Shown here piece after piece: positions 1 to 7,760 of a stretch of 33,319 nucleotides of DNA. The first letter of the stretch is position 1; each line of letters starts with the position of its first letter. The notes under the pieces are model-generated. The model did not search any database. It was not told where the DNA came from and saw only the letters and a program-made list of their open reading frames with translations. Origin of the DNA: a virus; the IMG/VR virus record IMGVR_UViG_3300004280_000004, positions 1-33,319 of that record. One strand, given 5' to 3'. Position numbers and translations under genes: made by a program.

Positions 1-1
1 T

Positions 2-550
2 ATAGCAGCTACATCTTCTCTAAATATGGGCTTTTCAGCTCTATTATTTGGAGAAGGCGATTTAGTAGCTTCATCTTCAATAACCTTTGGTACTAGTTCA
101 GACGCTAAGCTTTCTCTTAGTGGTATAACCACTAATATAGCTGTTGGTGATTTATCTACTGCATCGGCCATTGGTACTATAGCGTCTTTAACTAATATAG
201 CTGTTGGTGCTGATGCTACTATCTCTGGTACTATATCTGCATTAACAAATACATCCCTAGAATTTGGATTTGGAACAACCACAGGAACAGCAATAGGTAT
301 ACTAAATTCTACTGCTAATATTACTATTGCTGTTACTGGTATTGGAAGAGCAATAGGTACACTAGAAAGTATTGCTCCAATAACTATTACTTCGGTGGGT
401 ACTTTAAAAGGAACTGGCGCATCCAAATCTATTAGCCAGATATTAGTGGAAACTAGAGCCAGAGGCCTGGATCTGGGTAATTATATGTTAGAACACAATA
501 ATAAAATAAGGGTTTATGGTGGGAAAGTAAATATCTCCAATAGATCTTAA
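2..550 (+). CDS. Putative virion/tail structural protein, 5' end outside window
   Basis: The frame is open from base 2, and the first ATG (26) has no ribosome binding site, so the gene very likely begins upstream of the window. The visible part is about 182 residues, almost all Ala, Ser, Thr, Gly, Ile, Leu and Val in short beta-strand-like segments. A degenerate repeat of about 20 residues occurs near the start, and the same 19 bases recur at 131-149 and 191-209. The C-terminal 45 residues are more ordinary and charged. Composition and position beside other tail-like genes suggest a fibre or virion decoration protein. No family was recognised. Confidence 0.5.
   Translation: MAATSSLNMGFSALLFGEGDLVASSSITFGTSSDAKLSLSGITTNIAVGDLSTASAIGTIASLTNIAVGADATISGTISALTNTSLEFGFGTTTGTAIGILNSTANITIAVTGIGRAIGTLESIAPITITSVGTLKGTGASKSISQILVETRARGLDLGNYMLEHNNKIRVYGGKVNISNRS
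131..209 (+). repeat. Two in-frame 19-bp direct repeats 60 bp apart
   Basis: Bases 131-149 and 191-209 are identical (actaatatagctgttggtg) and lie exactly 60 bp apart, which preserves the reading frame of the Ala/Thr/Gly-rich protein. This looks like internal duplication of a 20-residue repeat unit in a structural protein. Confidence 0.75.
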
Positions 551-577
551 ATATTAAAGCGCTAAAAAAAATAATAC

Positions 578-606
578 TTGACTTCCAAATAGTTGCCATG
601 TATAAT
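578..606 (+). promoter_or_regulatory. Sigma-70 promoter for the 627-2016 genes
   Basis: The -35 is TTGACT (578-583) and the -10 is TATAAT (601-606), with a 17-nt spacer. The expected start of transcription is near 613, just ahead of the AGGA ribosome binding site (618-621) and the ATG at 627. Confidence 0.8.
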
Positions 607-626
607 TAATATTAATTAGGATCAAA

Positions 627-974
627 ATGAACTTAAATTTTTCAAATAGAGCTAATACCAATACTTTATCTCATCAGACTGATGGGATTTTAACATCTTG
701 GGGTTTAGTATCTTTTATGGTATTAGACTTAATAGCTATAGATAAAGAAAATGTAGATGTACAAATAAGTACAAATACTTCTGGAAAAGAAAATACAGTG
801 CTTTTTCCAGTATCTGGAACTCTCATTTTTGACTTTAAAAACGAGATTATAGCGGCAGGAGATTATTTAGTTGAACTAGCATCTGTAAATACAGATAATA
901 GTAAAACACAATTAATTCATCCTGATAGAGATTCTGTATACTTTAAAATAATATCAACTAAATCGTTAGTTTAG
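627..974 (+). CDS. Hypothetical small virion-associated protein
   Basis: 115 residues. It starts at ATG 627 with AGGA five bases upstream and a strong promoter directly ahead. No signal peptide or membrane segment is seen. The sequence is rich in alternating hydrophobic and polar stretches, consistent with an all-beta fold. It is not recognised. Its place between a repetitive structural protein and a tail-fibre-like gene suggests a small virion or fibre accessory protein, by inference only. Confidence 0.6.
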   Translation: MNLNFSNRANTNTLSHQTDGILTSWGLVSFMVLDLIAIDKENVDVQISTNTSGKENTVLFPVSGTLIFDFKNEIIAAGDYLVELASVNTDNSKTQLIHPDRDSVYFKIISTKSLV

Positions 975-981
975 TAAAAGA

Positions 982-1000
982 ATTGGTTTAATAAACCAAT
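982..1000 (+). repeat. Intergenic inverted repeat before a ribosome binding site
   Basis: ATTGGTTTA (982-990) and TAAACCAAT (992-1000) are perfect inverted repeats around a single base. They lie between the stop at 974 and the AGGAG ahead of the ATG at 1018. There is no T-run, so this is not a standard terminator. It could protect or separate the downstream mRNA. Confidence 0.5.
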
Positions 1001-1017
1001 ACATAGGAGCTGGTAAG

Positions 1018-1476
1018 ATGCCTGCAACAAATAATTTCGAAGATGAGATACTAAAACTTTTATTCCAAAATGTGAATATATCCAACATGGGTGATAGCAC
1101 TGGAATAATTTCTTCTACCACCGCTGGTTCTCACTATATTAGTTTACATACTGCAGCTTTGAGCGATGTCAGTAATAATCAAAATACAAGTGAGACCTCT
1201 TATGCAGGATATGCCAGGAAAGCTGTTGCTAGGTCTAGTGCACAATGGGCCATTTCAGGGACAACTCCAACGCAGGTAGCCAATATTAATGCTATTACGT
1301 TTGGTGCATCTACTAATGGCCCTTTCACAATGACTGATTTTGGCATAGGCTATGCAGCCAGTGGATCTACAGCAGACAGTTTAAGAATATATGGTTCTTT
1401 GACTTCAAACCTTGTAATTAACAATGGTATAACACCTGAATTCGCCGCAAGCTCTCTTCAAATAACAGTATCATAA
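1018..1476 (+). CDS. Tail-fibre-like minor structural protein
   Basis: 152 residues, ATG with AGGAG at 1006-1010. The pattern is typical of a widespread small phage tail protein: an N-terminal helix (about residues 5-20), a strand with 'YISLHT' (around 41-46), 'SYAGYARKAV' (around 61-70), a conserved Trp in 'AQWAIS', then a Gly/Thr-rich beta C-terminus with 'ITFGAST' and 'DFGIGYAAS'. Such proteins are usually fibre or tail-tip associated in siphophages. The family assignment is from motif memory, so the exact role is uncertain. Confidence 0.6.
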   Translation: MPATNNFEDEILKLLFQNVNISNMGDSTGIISSTTAGSHYISLHTAALSDVSNNQNTSETSYAGYARKAVARSSAQWAISGTTPTQVANINAITFGASTNGPFTMTDFGIGYAASGSTADSLRIYGSLTSNLVINNGITPEFAASSLQITVS

Positions 1477-1485
1477 GGAAAAATA

Positions 1486-1770
1486 ATGACTAGAGTAGCC
1501 AAAGGAACGGTTATTGAAGTACGACAAGAAATTGACAGAGTAGTGCTACAGATAGGTTCTACAGAAATTGGGTTAACATATGAACAGGCATTGAAAATGG
1601 GTGAATGGCTTATGTTTAGGGGTAAGCAGGCTAAATTAACAGCAGGTGATTTTTCAAGTAATATGTCGCATATAGCAGATCTGAGTACCGTAGAGGAAAA
1701 TTACGAAAGGTTTGTAAAACCTAATAATAGATTCACCACCCCCAATAATCCTATAGGGGGTGGGAAATAA
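1486..1770 (+). CDS. Hypothetical 94-residue protein
   Basis: ATG at 1486 with AGGA at 1475-1478, ten bases after the previous stop, so part of the same operon. Residues 1-50 form a compact small-domain pattern ('GTVIEVRQEIDRVVLQIG', then 'LTYEQALKMGEWL'). The tail is Pro/Asn/Gly-rich. No family was recognised. It is likely a virion or assembly accessory protein from its context. Confidence 0.6.
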   Translation: MTRVAKGTVIEVRQEIDRVVLQIGSTEIGLTYEQALKMGEWLMFRGKQAKLTAGDFSSNMSHIADLSTVEENYERFVKPNNRFTTPNNPIGGGK

Positions 1771-2016
1771 GTGGAAGCTACAACTAATATTTCTTTAGCG
1801 ACTTCTGGAGCAGCAGAAATATTAATTGGTTTAGGTGTAACTACTGGAATGTCTCTTAATGTCTCTGGAATAGCTGATGAAGGTGGGCACTATACTTGTA
1901 CTAGAGGAATTATAGTATCTTCTGAAAAAATAGTTTCCAAAGTGTGGCCTTTTTTAGAAAATATTAAATTAAGTCAAAACTTATTTGTTAAGGTAAAATC
2001 GTTATATACAAAATAA
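1771..2016 (+). CDS. Hypothetical 81-residue protein, GTG start
   Basis: The GTG start follows the previous TAA directly, and a G-rich stretch (1756-1765) just upstream may serve as ribosome binding site, which suggests translational coupling. The N-terminal 40 residues (Ala/Thr/Ser/Gly/Leu-rich) resemble the repeats of the protein at 2-550. The C-terminus is Lys-rich. No function is recognised. It is the last gene before the shared terminator. Confidence 0.5.
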   Translation: MEATTNISLATSGAAEILIGLGVTTGMSLNVSGIADEGGHYTCTRGIIVSSEKIVSKVWPFLENIKLSQNLFVKVKSLYTK

Positions 2017-2038
2017 AAACCCCCAATTAAGGGGGTTT
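2017..2038. terminator. Bidirectional rho-independent terminator
   Basis: AAACCCCC (2017-2024), loop AATTAA, GGGGGTTT (2031-2038): an 8-bp GC-rich stem. It lies between convergent genes ending at 2016 (+) and 2043 (-). The flanking A-run on one side and T-run on the other let it work for both strands. Confidence 0.9.
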
Positions 2039-2042
2039 ACTT

Positions 2043-3953
2043 TTAGATATCGACTTGCTCGCAATCCTCCCCCATACAAGCAAATGTTTGGCTACCTAGC
2101 GTACCGTCTTCTAGTTCATTAAATTCCTCCCACGGAACTTTACCATTCACTCGTAATATATTATCATACTCGTCCCCGTCTATTTTTTGATAAGGGGCCT
2201 GTTGATATATATGATCGTCTAAAGGTAAGAATGATATTCCACTGCATATCTCAAAGTTATTCCATACCCAACTACATATATCAAAAAACTCATCCGGAGT
2301 ATAGTATACAGTTTGTGAGGGTTTATGTTCGCACCAATTCTCAGAGTAAATTTTCCAAAGTTCTAATTGTTCCAAAGCACACATCTCTTCGTTCTTTATG
2401 GAGTTCATGGGCGCGGTCTTAGGGAAGCTAAAGACTACATTTGTAGGGTTCATTACGTCGACTTCATTTGGGACTCCGTTTTCAATCATAAACTGACTTA
2501 ATGGGTCTTTTATATCCCCTCTTACTGTTCTAATATAAAAATCACTAAATCTTGGGTGTATTCCACTAGAACTATCAACTAGTTGGCTAACCGTCCCTGA
2601 GGGTTTAACGCAAGTTATAGCAACAGAGGCAGAAATTCCTAGTCTAGCTGCCCATTCTGCATTAGTACTAATAGCCTCATCTCTTAGGTCATTTAGCCAA
2701 TCCTTAATCTCATCATTCTCATAATCTCTATAATTTAACCCACTAAGAACTGGGTGATCCATAATCCCTGTTAGAGATACCCCTAGCAGTCTTTCTTCTT
2801 CTGTATTCTTTTTCCATATATCCCTTAAATACCTAAAGTCTGTTAATGTACTCTGTATTGTTCCTAGGATAGTGGCGGCCCTCACTTTATATCTTAGTGT
2901 AGATAATGTGTCTCCTTCTCTAACTACTACTTCGGTAAGGTTGCAAAATTGATCTGGGCGAAGAATAATCTCGCTACATGGATTGGTACCGAAATCAATA
3001 TCCGGATTTCTGCGTCCACTTTTACCTGCTTGGGCTTGAGCTGCACCTCTATAAAATATCCCTCTCTCTCCGGACCTACTTTCAAAGAGATTTACCATTT
3101 CTTTCATAAAGGCTTCAAAATCAGGCTTTTCTGTATAACAGACAGAATTATTACTTAACGATCTTTGTGGCTCCGTTTGGTACCAAGAACCGTTTTTAGC
3201 TCTACGCATTCGATCATCAGTTAAATTAGAAAGAGATATCATAGCAGAGCGACGAACACCCCCAACTACTACTACTTGCCCAATCTTACATACTAGATCG
3301 TGACATTCTAGTGAATTTAATGGTCTACCTTTAGCTTTCTTAAATAATGTCGTAGTGAAATTAAATAGTTCCACCAAAGGCCCAGGTCCACTAGCTCTCC
3401 CCCCAAAAGTCCTAAGTCTAGCTCCTGCTGGTCTTACATCACTAATATCCCATTTAGGAATACGCCCATTATACAGCATGGATACCAGCTCTCTGAAGGC
3501 ATTTGCCCAGCCTAGCTTTGAATCATTAACTTTAATGGTCGTTTCTGTGGGATGAAATTTATCGGCTACAGAAGGCAGTTTTGATACATACTGTCTTTCA
3601 ACAGAAAAACCAACACCCGTACCGCACATTAATATATACATAATCTCGTCAAACGCACTAGGATGGTCTATTACACAGTATGCACAATTATATCCAGCTA
3701 CATTATCTCTATTCAGAGCAGGTCCAGCACTCATCATAGCTCTCATAGAAGGCATAACCTCCAGCCCTATAATCATAGAATGAATTTCAGACCATTCTTG
3801 GGGATCAATTTTATAATTACCTTTACTCTTTGCTTGTTTATACATATAATCGGTATAACGACTTACACTTTCATCCCATGTTTCTCTTCTATTTTCCCCA
3901 TCAATATGTCTAGCATACCTTGATAGAGCAATAAATTTTTGATAATTATCCAT
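2043..3953 (-). CDS. nrdJ: Adenosylcobalamin-dependent (class II) ribonucleoside-triphosphate reductase
   Basis: 636 residues from the ATG at 3953 (GAGG six bases upstream); a TTG 12 bases further up is less likely. It reduces ribonucleotides to deoxyribonucleotides using a B12-derived radical. Visible active-site parts match the monomeric Lactobacillus leichmannii type: a disulfide Cys in 'NCAYC' (about 90-93), thiyl-radical Cys326 in 'NPCSEI' with Asn324 and Glu328, second redox Cys337 at the same 11-residue spacing, and a C-terminal Cys626/Cys631 pair. It is about 100 residues shorter than the 739-residue enzyme. Its start overlaps the upstream gene by 8 bases. It supplies DNA precursors without oxygen or a diiron subunit but needs host cobalamin. 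Confidence 0.93.
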   Translation of the reverse strand: MDNYQKFIALSRYARHIDGENRRETWDESVSRYTDYMYKQAKSKGNYKIDPQEWSEIHSMIIGLEVMPSMRAMMSAGPALNRDNVAGYNCAYCVIDHPSAFDEIMYILMCGTGVGFSVERQYVSKLPSVADKFHPTETTIKVNDSKLGWANAFRELVSMLYNGRIPKWDISDVRPAGARLRTFGGRASGPGPLVELFNFTTTLFKKAKGRPLNSLECHDLVCKIGQVVVVGGVRRSAMISLSNLTDDRMRRAKNGSWYQTEPQRSLSNNSVCYTEKPDFEAFMKEMVNLFESRSGERGIFYRGAAQAQAGKSGRRNPDIDFGTNPCSEIILRPDQFCNLTEVVVREGDTLSTLRYKVRAATILGTIQSTLTDFRYLRDIWKKNTEEERLLGVSLTGIMDHPVLSGLNYRDYENDEIKDWLNDLRDEAISTNAEWAARLGISASVAITCVKPSGTVSQLVDSSSGIHPRFSDFYIRTVRGDIKDPLSQFMIENGVPNEVDVMNPTNVVFSFPKTAPMNSIKNEEMCALEQLELWKIYSENWCEHKPSQTVYYTPDEFFDICSWVWNNFEICSGISFLPLDDHIYQQAPYQKIDGDEYDNILRVNGKVPWEEFNELEDGTLGSQTFACMGEDCEQVDI

Positions 3954-4176
3954 TGTTTTCCTCAATTTCTGTTGGCCCCTTTTGGCAATCGGGACAAATG
4001 TCCCTATTCATTACATACATCCAATTTTCAGAGATATTAGCTGCAGCTCTAATATCTAATATTTTTCCAGTCCTTAAATCTTTGTATTGAATTAAAGGGG
4101 CTACTATATTCTCGCATGTGTCACATAAAATACAATTATGTCCAGTAGAGCCTTTTACCTCAAAATTTCCAATCAT
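3946..4176 (-). CDS. Small Cys-rich, probable zinc-binding protein
   Basis: 76 residues. It has 'CILCDTC' (about 16-22) and 'CPDC' (about 62-65), two CxxC pairs that could hold one Zn in a zinc-ribbon arrangement. The start ATG overlaps the stop of the upstream FEN nuclease (ATGA), and its end overlaps the start of the ribonucleotide reductase, so it is translationally coupled to both. No family was recognised. Binding of nucleic acid or a partner protein is inferred. Confidence 0.65.
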   Translation of the reverse strand: MIGNFEVKGSTGHNCILCDTCENIVAPLIQYKDLRTGKILDIRAAANISENWMYVMNRDICPDCQKGPTEIEENNG

Positions 4177-5015
4177 AGCAAATATTCCCCAACTATTTTA
4201 TCTATATCATCACAAGCTTCTATACCTATTGCCTCTCTACAAAAACTTACAAGATCCATTAATTCTACGTTCAATAACAATTGCTCAGCACTAGCATTCA
4301 GATTCTGAATATATTTATACTTACTAGATATTGGAAGTGCATTGTAAATATCGAATATATCTCCATACTGCTCTATAAGTGCAGTAGCTCTTTTTGGACC
4401 AATTTGATCAATGCCCGGTATATTATCGCCCTTATCCCCATCTAAACATTTTAGAGTTAAATATAGTTCGGGACTAACTGGGTGATTTTTTGGGTCATCA
4501 TACCAAGTAGCCAAAGTGGTTTCCTTTCTATTTACATATGAAAATCTATTAGTATTTTCATCTATTAGAAGGTCCCAATCTCTATCCGAACTAATTAGCC
4601 ATTTATTCCTATCCGGAATAATAGAGCATAAATATGCAGCTATATCATCAGCCTCAGTATAATCATATCTTAAAACACATAAACCCTGTTCTTCTAAATA
4701 CTTTAAGGTTCTTTCATACTCTTGAATAAATACTAAGAAAGCGTCCCTATCTTCATCAGTTTGCGTCTCTCTTAGAAGCTTCCTATTGGCTTTATACTCT
4801 GGAAAAAGTTTTTCTCGGTATGAGCTGCTTCTATGGTCCGCCGCAATTATAATGTGACTACATTTATAGCTAGCTGCGAAAGATATAACTGTATTATAAT
4901 ACTCCTCGGCGAATACACTTTCTCCGCTATGTTTCCACCTGAAACCCAAATTCATAGCGTCCACTATTAGAACCCCATTAATATTTTCTATTTCTTTTGC
5001 AAATGTTAAACTCAT
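4173..5015 (-). CDS. 5'-3' exonuclease / flap endonuclease (T5 D15-like)
   Basis: 280 residues from ATG 5015, which overlaps the previous stop as TAATG. FEN-family nuclease that removes 5' flaps and RNA primers, a job done by the N-terminal domain of bacterial Pol I. The phage Pol I at 11491-13773 lacks that domain. Metal-binding carboxylates are seen in order: Asp in 'LIVDAMN', Asp in 'IIAADHRSSSYR', 'TEADDIAAYL', 'SSDRDWDLL', and the helix-hairpin-helix-type 'GDKGDNIPGI' followed by 'GPKRATALI'. Length is close to T5 D15 (291 aa). Confidence 0.93.
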   Translation of the reverse strand: MSLTFAKEIENINGVLIVDAMNLGFRWKHSGESVFAEEYYNTVISFAASYKCSHIIIAADHRSSSYREKLFPEYKANRKLLRETQTDEDRDAFLVFIQEYERTLKYLEEQGLCVLRYDYTEADDIAAYLCSIIPDRNKWLISSDRDWDLLIDENTNRFSYVNRKETTLATWYDDPKNHPVSPELYLTLKCLDGDKGDNIPGIDQIGPKRATALIEQYGDIFDIYNALPISSKYKYIQNLNASAEQLLLNVELMDLVSFCREAIGIEACDDIDKIVGEYLL

Positions 5016-5455
5016 TATTTTTCCCAATTTATTTCTTCGTTATCTAGCCATTCTTCAGCTTTCATAACCCAGCAATTTAGCTTCCCTATATATATATAGT
5101 TATCTAATATAAGAGGTTCTATATCGGTAGCTACAAATATAGCAGACCTATTATATTTAAAAAACAATAAAGGATCTTTATTGTTTGTAGGTGCTTGTTG
5201 CTGTATTTTATTCCACCAAAGTACAAAATTATTAGACTTATTGGTTAAAATCTTATCATTAAAAGCGGAATCTTGATAATTTTTCACCTCAATACAAAAT
5301 TTACAACTATCACTTGGAGGTATAAATAAATCCCCCTTTAAGTAAGCCAAAGCTCCTGAAGCAGGCACTCTTTCAAACTGATATCCTGTTTTATCCCTTA
5401 GTAAGTCCCGTACTAAGTACTCGCCTCGTGCACCTTTAGTTCTTTGATCTACCAT
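5015..5455 (-). CDS. PD-(D/E)xK nuclease, Hjc-like Holliday junction resolvase
   Basis: 146 residues. The archaeal Hjc pattern is visible: 'KGARGEYLVRDLL' with the first Glu (about 12), 'ERVPASGA' (about 34-41), 'KGDLFIP' with the catalytic Asp, and 'CIEVKNY' with the ExK pair (about 74-80). This suggests cleavage of branched DNA in recombination or packaging. No strong ribosome binding site is seen (poly-A before the ATG), and the start lies inside the broken gene at 5436-5675, so coupling is likely. A different PD-(D/E)xK role cannot be excluded. Confidence 0.75.
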   Translation of the reverse strand: MVDQRTKGARGEYLVRDLLRDKTGYQFERVPASGALAYLKGDLFIPPSDSCKFCIEVKNYQDSAFNDKILTNKSNNFVLWWNKIQQQAPTNNKDPLLFFKYNRSAIFVATDIEPLILDNYIYIGKLNCWVMKAEEWLDNEEINWEK

Positions 5456-5675
5456 TTTTTTTAATTAATAACTCCGTTAGATCTTGGATATTTTCAAATA
5501 TAACCAAAAGCTCTTGTGTACCATTTCGCAAAGCTATACGCTTTCCTAGTTCCACATTTCTATCTAATAATCTAAGTAATTCTAGCTCATTAGTAGTCAC
5601 AATGACTTCTTCTTTTTCAGCATACTCTTCATCCCACTTTTGCTCCTAGATGTTGTATGAACCTGGATTAGACAT
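5436..5675 (-). pseudogene. Small gene interrupted by an in-frame amber codon
   Basis: ATG at 5675 lies one base after the previous gene's stop and has GAGG upstream. The frame reads nine codons, meets TAG (5646-5648), then stays open for 69 more codons to TAA at 5436-5438, overlapping the resolvase gene. After the amber the product is acidic and helical (a long Glu/Leu-rich stretch). A GTG at codon 24 could give a shorter protein but has no good ribosome binding site. Possible explanations are a point mutation (for example CAG to TAG), amber suppression or a sequence error. TAG ends other genes here (for example 5677 and 16302), so global recoding is unlikely. Confidence 0.6.
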
Positions 5676-5676
5676 C

Positions 5677-5970
5677 CTATGTGTCCTCCAACAGGTCTAG
5701 TTCTAGCATAAACATAAAACCACAAATTGCATGTGCTAAATGAGGTAGACCGCTGTCATCGTCATAGTATTCCCCACACATGTGGGCAAATATATGTCTA
5801 AGACCTGCAGCTAAATATCTAGCTTTGGGATTCGTAACTAATCTCCAATTTTCTGCTTCGTACTTATCGGCACCATGCTTTAGAACTTTAGCCACTTCTA
5901 TCATACTAAGAGGGGGAAGTAAATCCATCCGTGGTTTATCATCATCAAATTTCATACCTATTTCACTCAT
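5677..5970 (-). CDS. dATP/dGTP diphosphohydrolase-like protein (MazG superfamily, DUF5664)
   Basis: 97 residues. The family pattern is clear: 'GMKFDDDKPRMDLLPP' at the N-terminus, 'EVAKVLKHGADKYEAENWR' (about 25-43), then 'RYLAAGLRHIFAHMCGEYYDDDSGLPHLAHA' with the metal-binding acidic and His residues. Relatives remove pyrophosphate from purine dNTPs or shape the nucleotide pool. The ATG overlaps the SbcC stop as ATGA, with AGG upstream. The fuller MazZ role in 2-aminoadenine phages needs PurZ, which is not in this window, so general dNTP control is the safer reading. Confidence 0.8.
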   Translation of the reverse strand: MSEIGMKFDDDKPRMDLLPPLSMIEVAKVLKHGADKYEAENWRLVTNPKARYLAAGLRHIFAHMCGEYYDDDSGLPHLAHAICGFMFMLELDLLEDT

Positions 5971-7760
5971 TCTAACCTCGATATTTTATTTTCCTTTACT
6001 ACTTCAATTTTATCTAATAAAGGATGTGCCCATCCATGAGACACTAAGAACGTATTAAGCTCCTGTTCCTTTAGTAACACCTCTACTAGTTTCTCTTTTC
6101 CTTCTTCATCTAAAACACTTATAACTTCGTCCAAAAATAATACATTAATTTTGGACTTAGATATACTACTCATTAACTTTCTTATGGCTAGAAGGGTGGC
6201 TGTATTAACTCTTGCCAGCTCCCCAGAAGATAGCGCAGTTACCTCAACTGTCCTAGCGTCGTCAGTAATTTCTACATTAAGTTTATCTTTAGAAATTACG
6301 AATTCTATAGCAAATTTACCATCGGATAAGTCAGCTAGATATTCATTTGTCAAAGATTCCAAATCTTTTACTAGATTTTCTATCTTATATGCTACTAGAC
6401 CATTTGTGGAAAAAGACTTTTTAAGAGTTTCTAAATTATTTGATAAGTTCAAAATAGATTGCATTTTTTCCTTAGAGATTTCTAATGTTTGCAAAAATTC
6501 AATCATTTGCTCCTCTATCAAAACGACCCTAGAATTGGCTTTATCTATTATGGTATTTTCTGATAAAGCCAATTTAATACTTGTATTTATTTTGTTTATT
6601 TTATCTTGTAATCCAGAAGATCTGCTCTCTAAATTACTAGCTAATATAATCTTATCATCTATATCATGATTTATCTTAGTATATAAATCTTCCCACTCAC
6701 TAATTTTATTACTCATATACCTTTTATTTAAATTCTCGGCCCGTATTCTAGTAATAACAGGGTCTAGATCATCTATTATAATTCTATAGTTATCCCTATC
6801 TAACTCTGCTTTTTTCAAAATTTCCAAAGCTTGACTATTATCAATAGTTTGTCCACAAGTTCTGCAAGAATCGGGAACATCTATATTACTTTGAATATCC
6901 CTTATAGCTATCTTAAGCCCTGCTTTAGCTTCAAATAAAGCTTCTTCTACTTTAGTAGTACTCTCTATTTTTAAATCCTTATTTTGTAACTCTGTAATGT
7001 CAATAGATTCTAATAAATGTCGATATGTATTATTTTGAGATATCAATTTATTTTTTTCAGAAATATTTTCAATTTCTACTAGTAGAGAACGCAACTCTTT
7101 CTCTTCTTTATCTGGAGAATTTGGTATATCTATATTAGGTAGTATAGTATCATTATTCGAATTGTTACGATTTAGCCAAGTTTGAATTGTATTTATTTCA
7201 CCCTCTATCATTTTTAATTCTCCAGAGGCTTCTTTAGCTGCCCCTTTAAAAATTTCAAACAATTCCGTATATCGTATCAATCCAAACAAGTCTATCAAGA
7301 ATTTCTTTCTTGTAGTATCTGTGGCAGTTAAAAATTGCAAACTAGATCTGGTACTTTGAAGTACAAGTTGACTAAATGTTTTAAAGTCTAGCCCCAGCAA
7401 AGCTTCTAAAGTTTTGTAGGTATTAGTCGCCGTATGTGAACTAATATCTTCTGTACCCTTATATAACTTTACTTTTAGATTGTTTTTTCGTTTTACATCA
7501 ATTATATACTCTTGTCCATCTATAGAAAATTCTAAATTTATGAAATAGCCATCTTTTAAATGTCTATTAGAGATATCCGCCTTTTTAAACCCTTTTGAAT
7601 TTTTGTTGTATAAAATTTCCTCAAGGATTAATGGTATAGAACTTTTACCCATGCCGTTAGTTCCTAATAGCTGGGTTACATTATATTTACAAAGATTTAG
7701 ACTATTATCTGGGCCGTAACTAAAACAGTTGCTCCACTCTAACTTTTTAAGTATAATCAT
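5967..7760 (-). CDS. sbcC: SbcC/Rad50-like recombination ATPase (T5 D13, T4 gp46 type)
   Basis: 597 residues. Large ATPase subunit of the SbcCD nuclease, which opens and resects DNA ends. Walker A 'GTNGMGKSS' (33-41), two long coiled-coil arms, a zinc hook 'CRTC' in the middle of the protein, ABC signature 'LSSGELARV', Walker B 'VLFLDEVISVLD' and the H-loop 'LVSHGW' near the C-terminus. At 597 aa it is much shorter than E. coli SbcC (about 1048) and close to phage forms. The start overlaps the SbcD gene by 14 bases. Confidence 0.93.
   Translation of the reverse strand: MIILKKLEWSNCFSYGPDNSLNLCKYNVTQLLGTNGMGKSSIPLILEEILYNKNSKGFKKADISNRHLKDGYFINLEFSIDGQEYIIDVKRKNNLKVKLYKGTEDISSHTATNTYKTLEALLGLDFKTFSQLVLQSTRSSLQFLTATDTTRKKFLIDLFGLIRYTELFEIFKGAAKEASGELKMIEGEINTIQTWLNRNNSNNDTILPNIDIPNSPDKEEKELRSLLVEIENISEKNKLISQNNTYRHLLESIDITELQNKDLKIESTTKVEEALFEAKAGLKIAIRDIQSNIDVPDSCRTCGQTIDNSQALEILKKAELDRDNYRIIIDDLDPVITRIRAENLNKRYMSNKISEWEDLYTKINHDIDDKIILASNLESRSSGLQDKINKINTSIKLALSENTIIDKANSRVVLIEEQMIEFLQTLEISKEKMQSILNLSNNLETLKKSFSTNGLVAYKIENLVKDLESLTNEYLADLSDGKFAIEFVISKDKLNVEITDDARTVEVTALSSGELARVNTATLLAIRKLMSSISKSKINVLFLDEVISVLDEEGKEKLVEVLLKEQELNTFLVSHGWAHPLLDKIEVVKENKISRLE

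Noticed and set aside
5436-5675. Genome-wide recoding of TAG
   Set aside because: TAG is the natural stop of several genes here (5677, 11491, 16302, 22859), so one internal TAG does not support recoding.
5677-5970. Evidence for a 2-aminoadenine (Z) genome
   Set aside because: The MazG-type protein alone is not enough; PurZ is not seen in this window and the DNA polymerase was not recognised as the Z type.
6151-6669. 172-codon open frame on the plus strand
   Set aside because: It lies wholly antisense to the well supported SbcC gene and has no ribosome binding site or motif.
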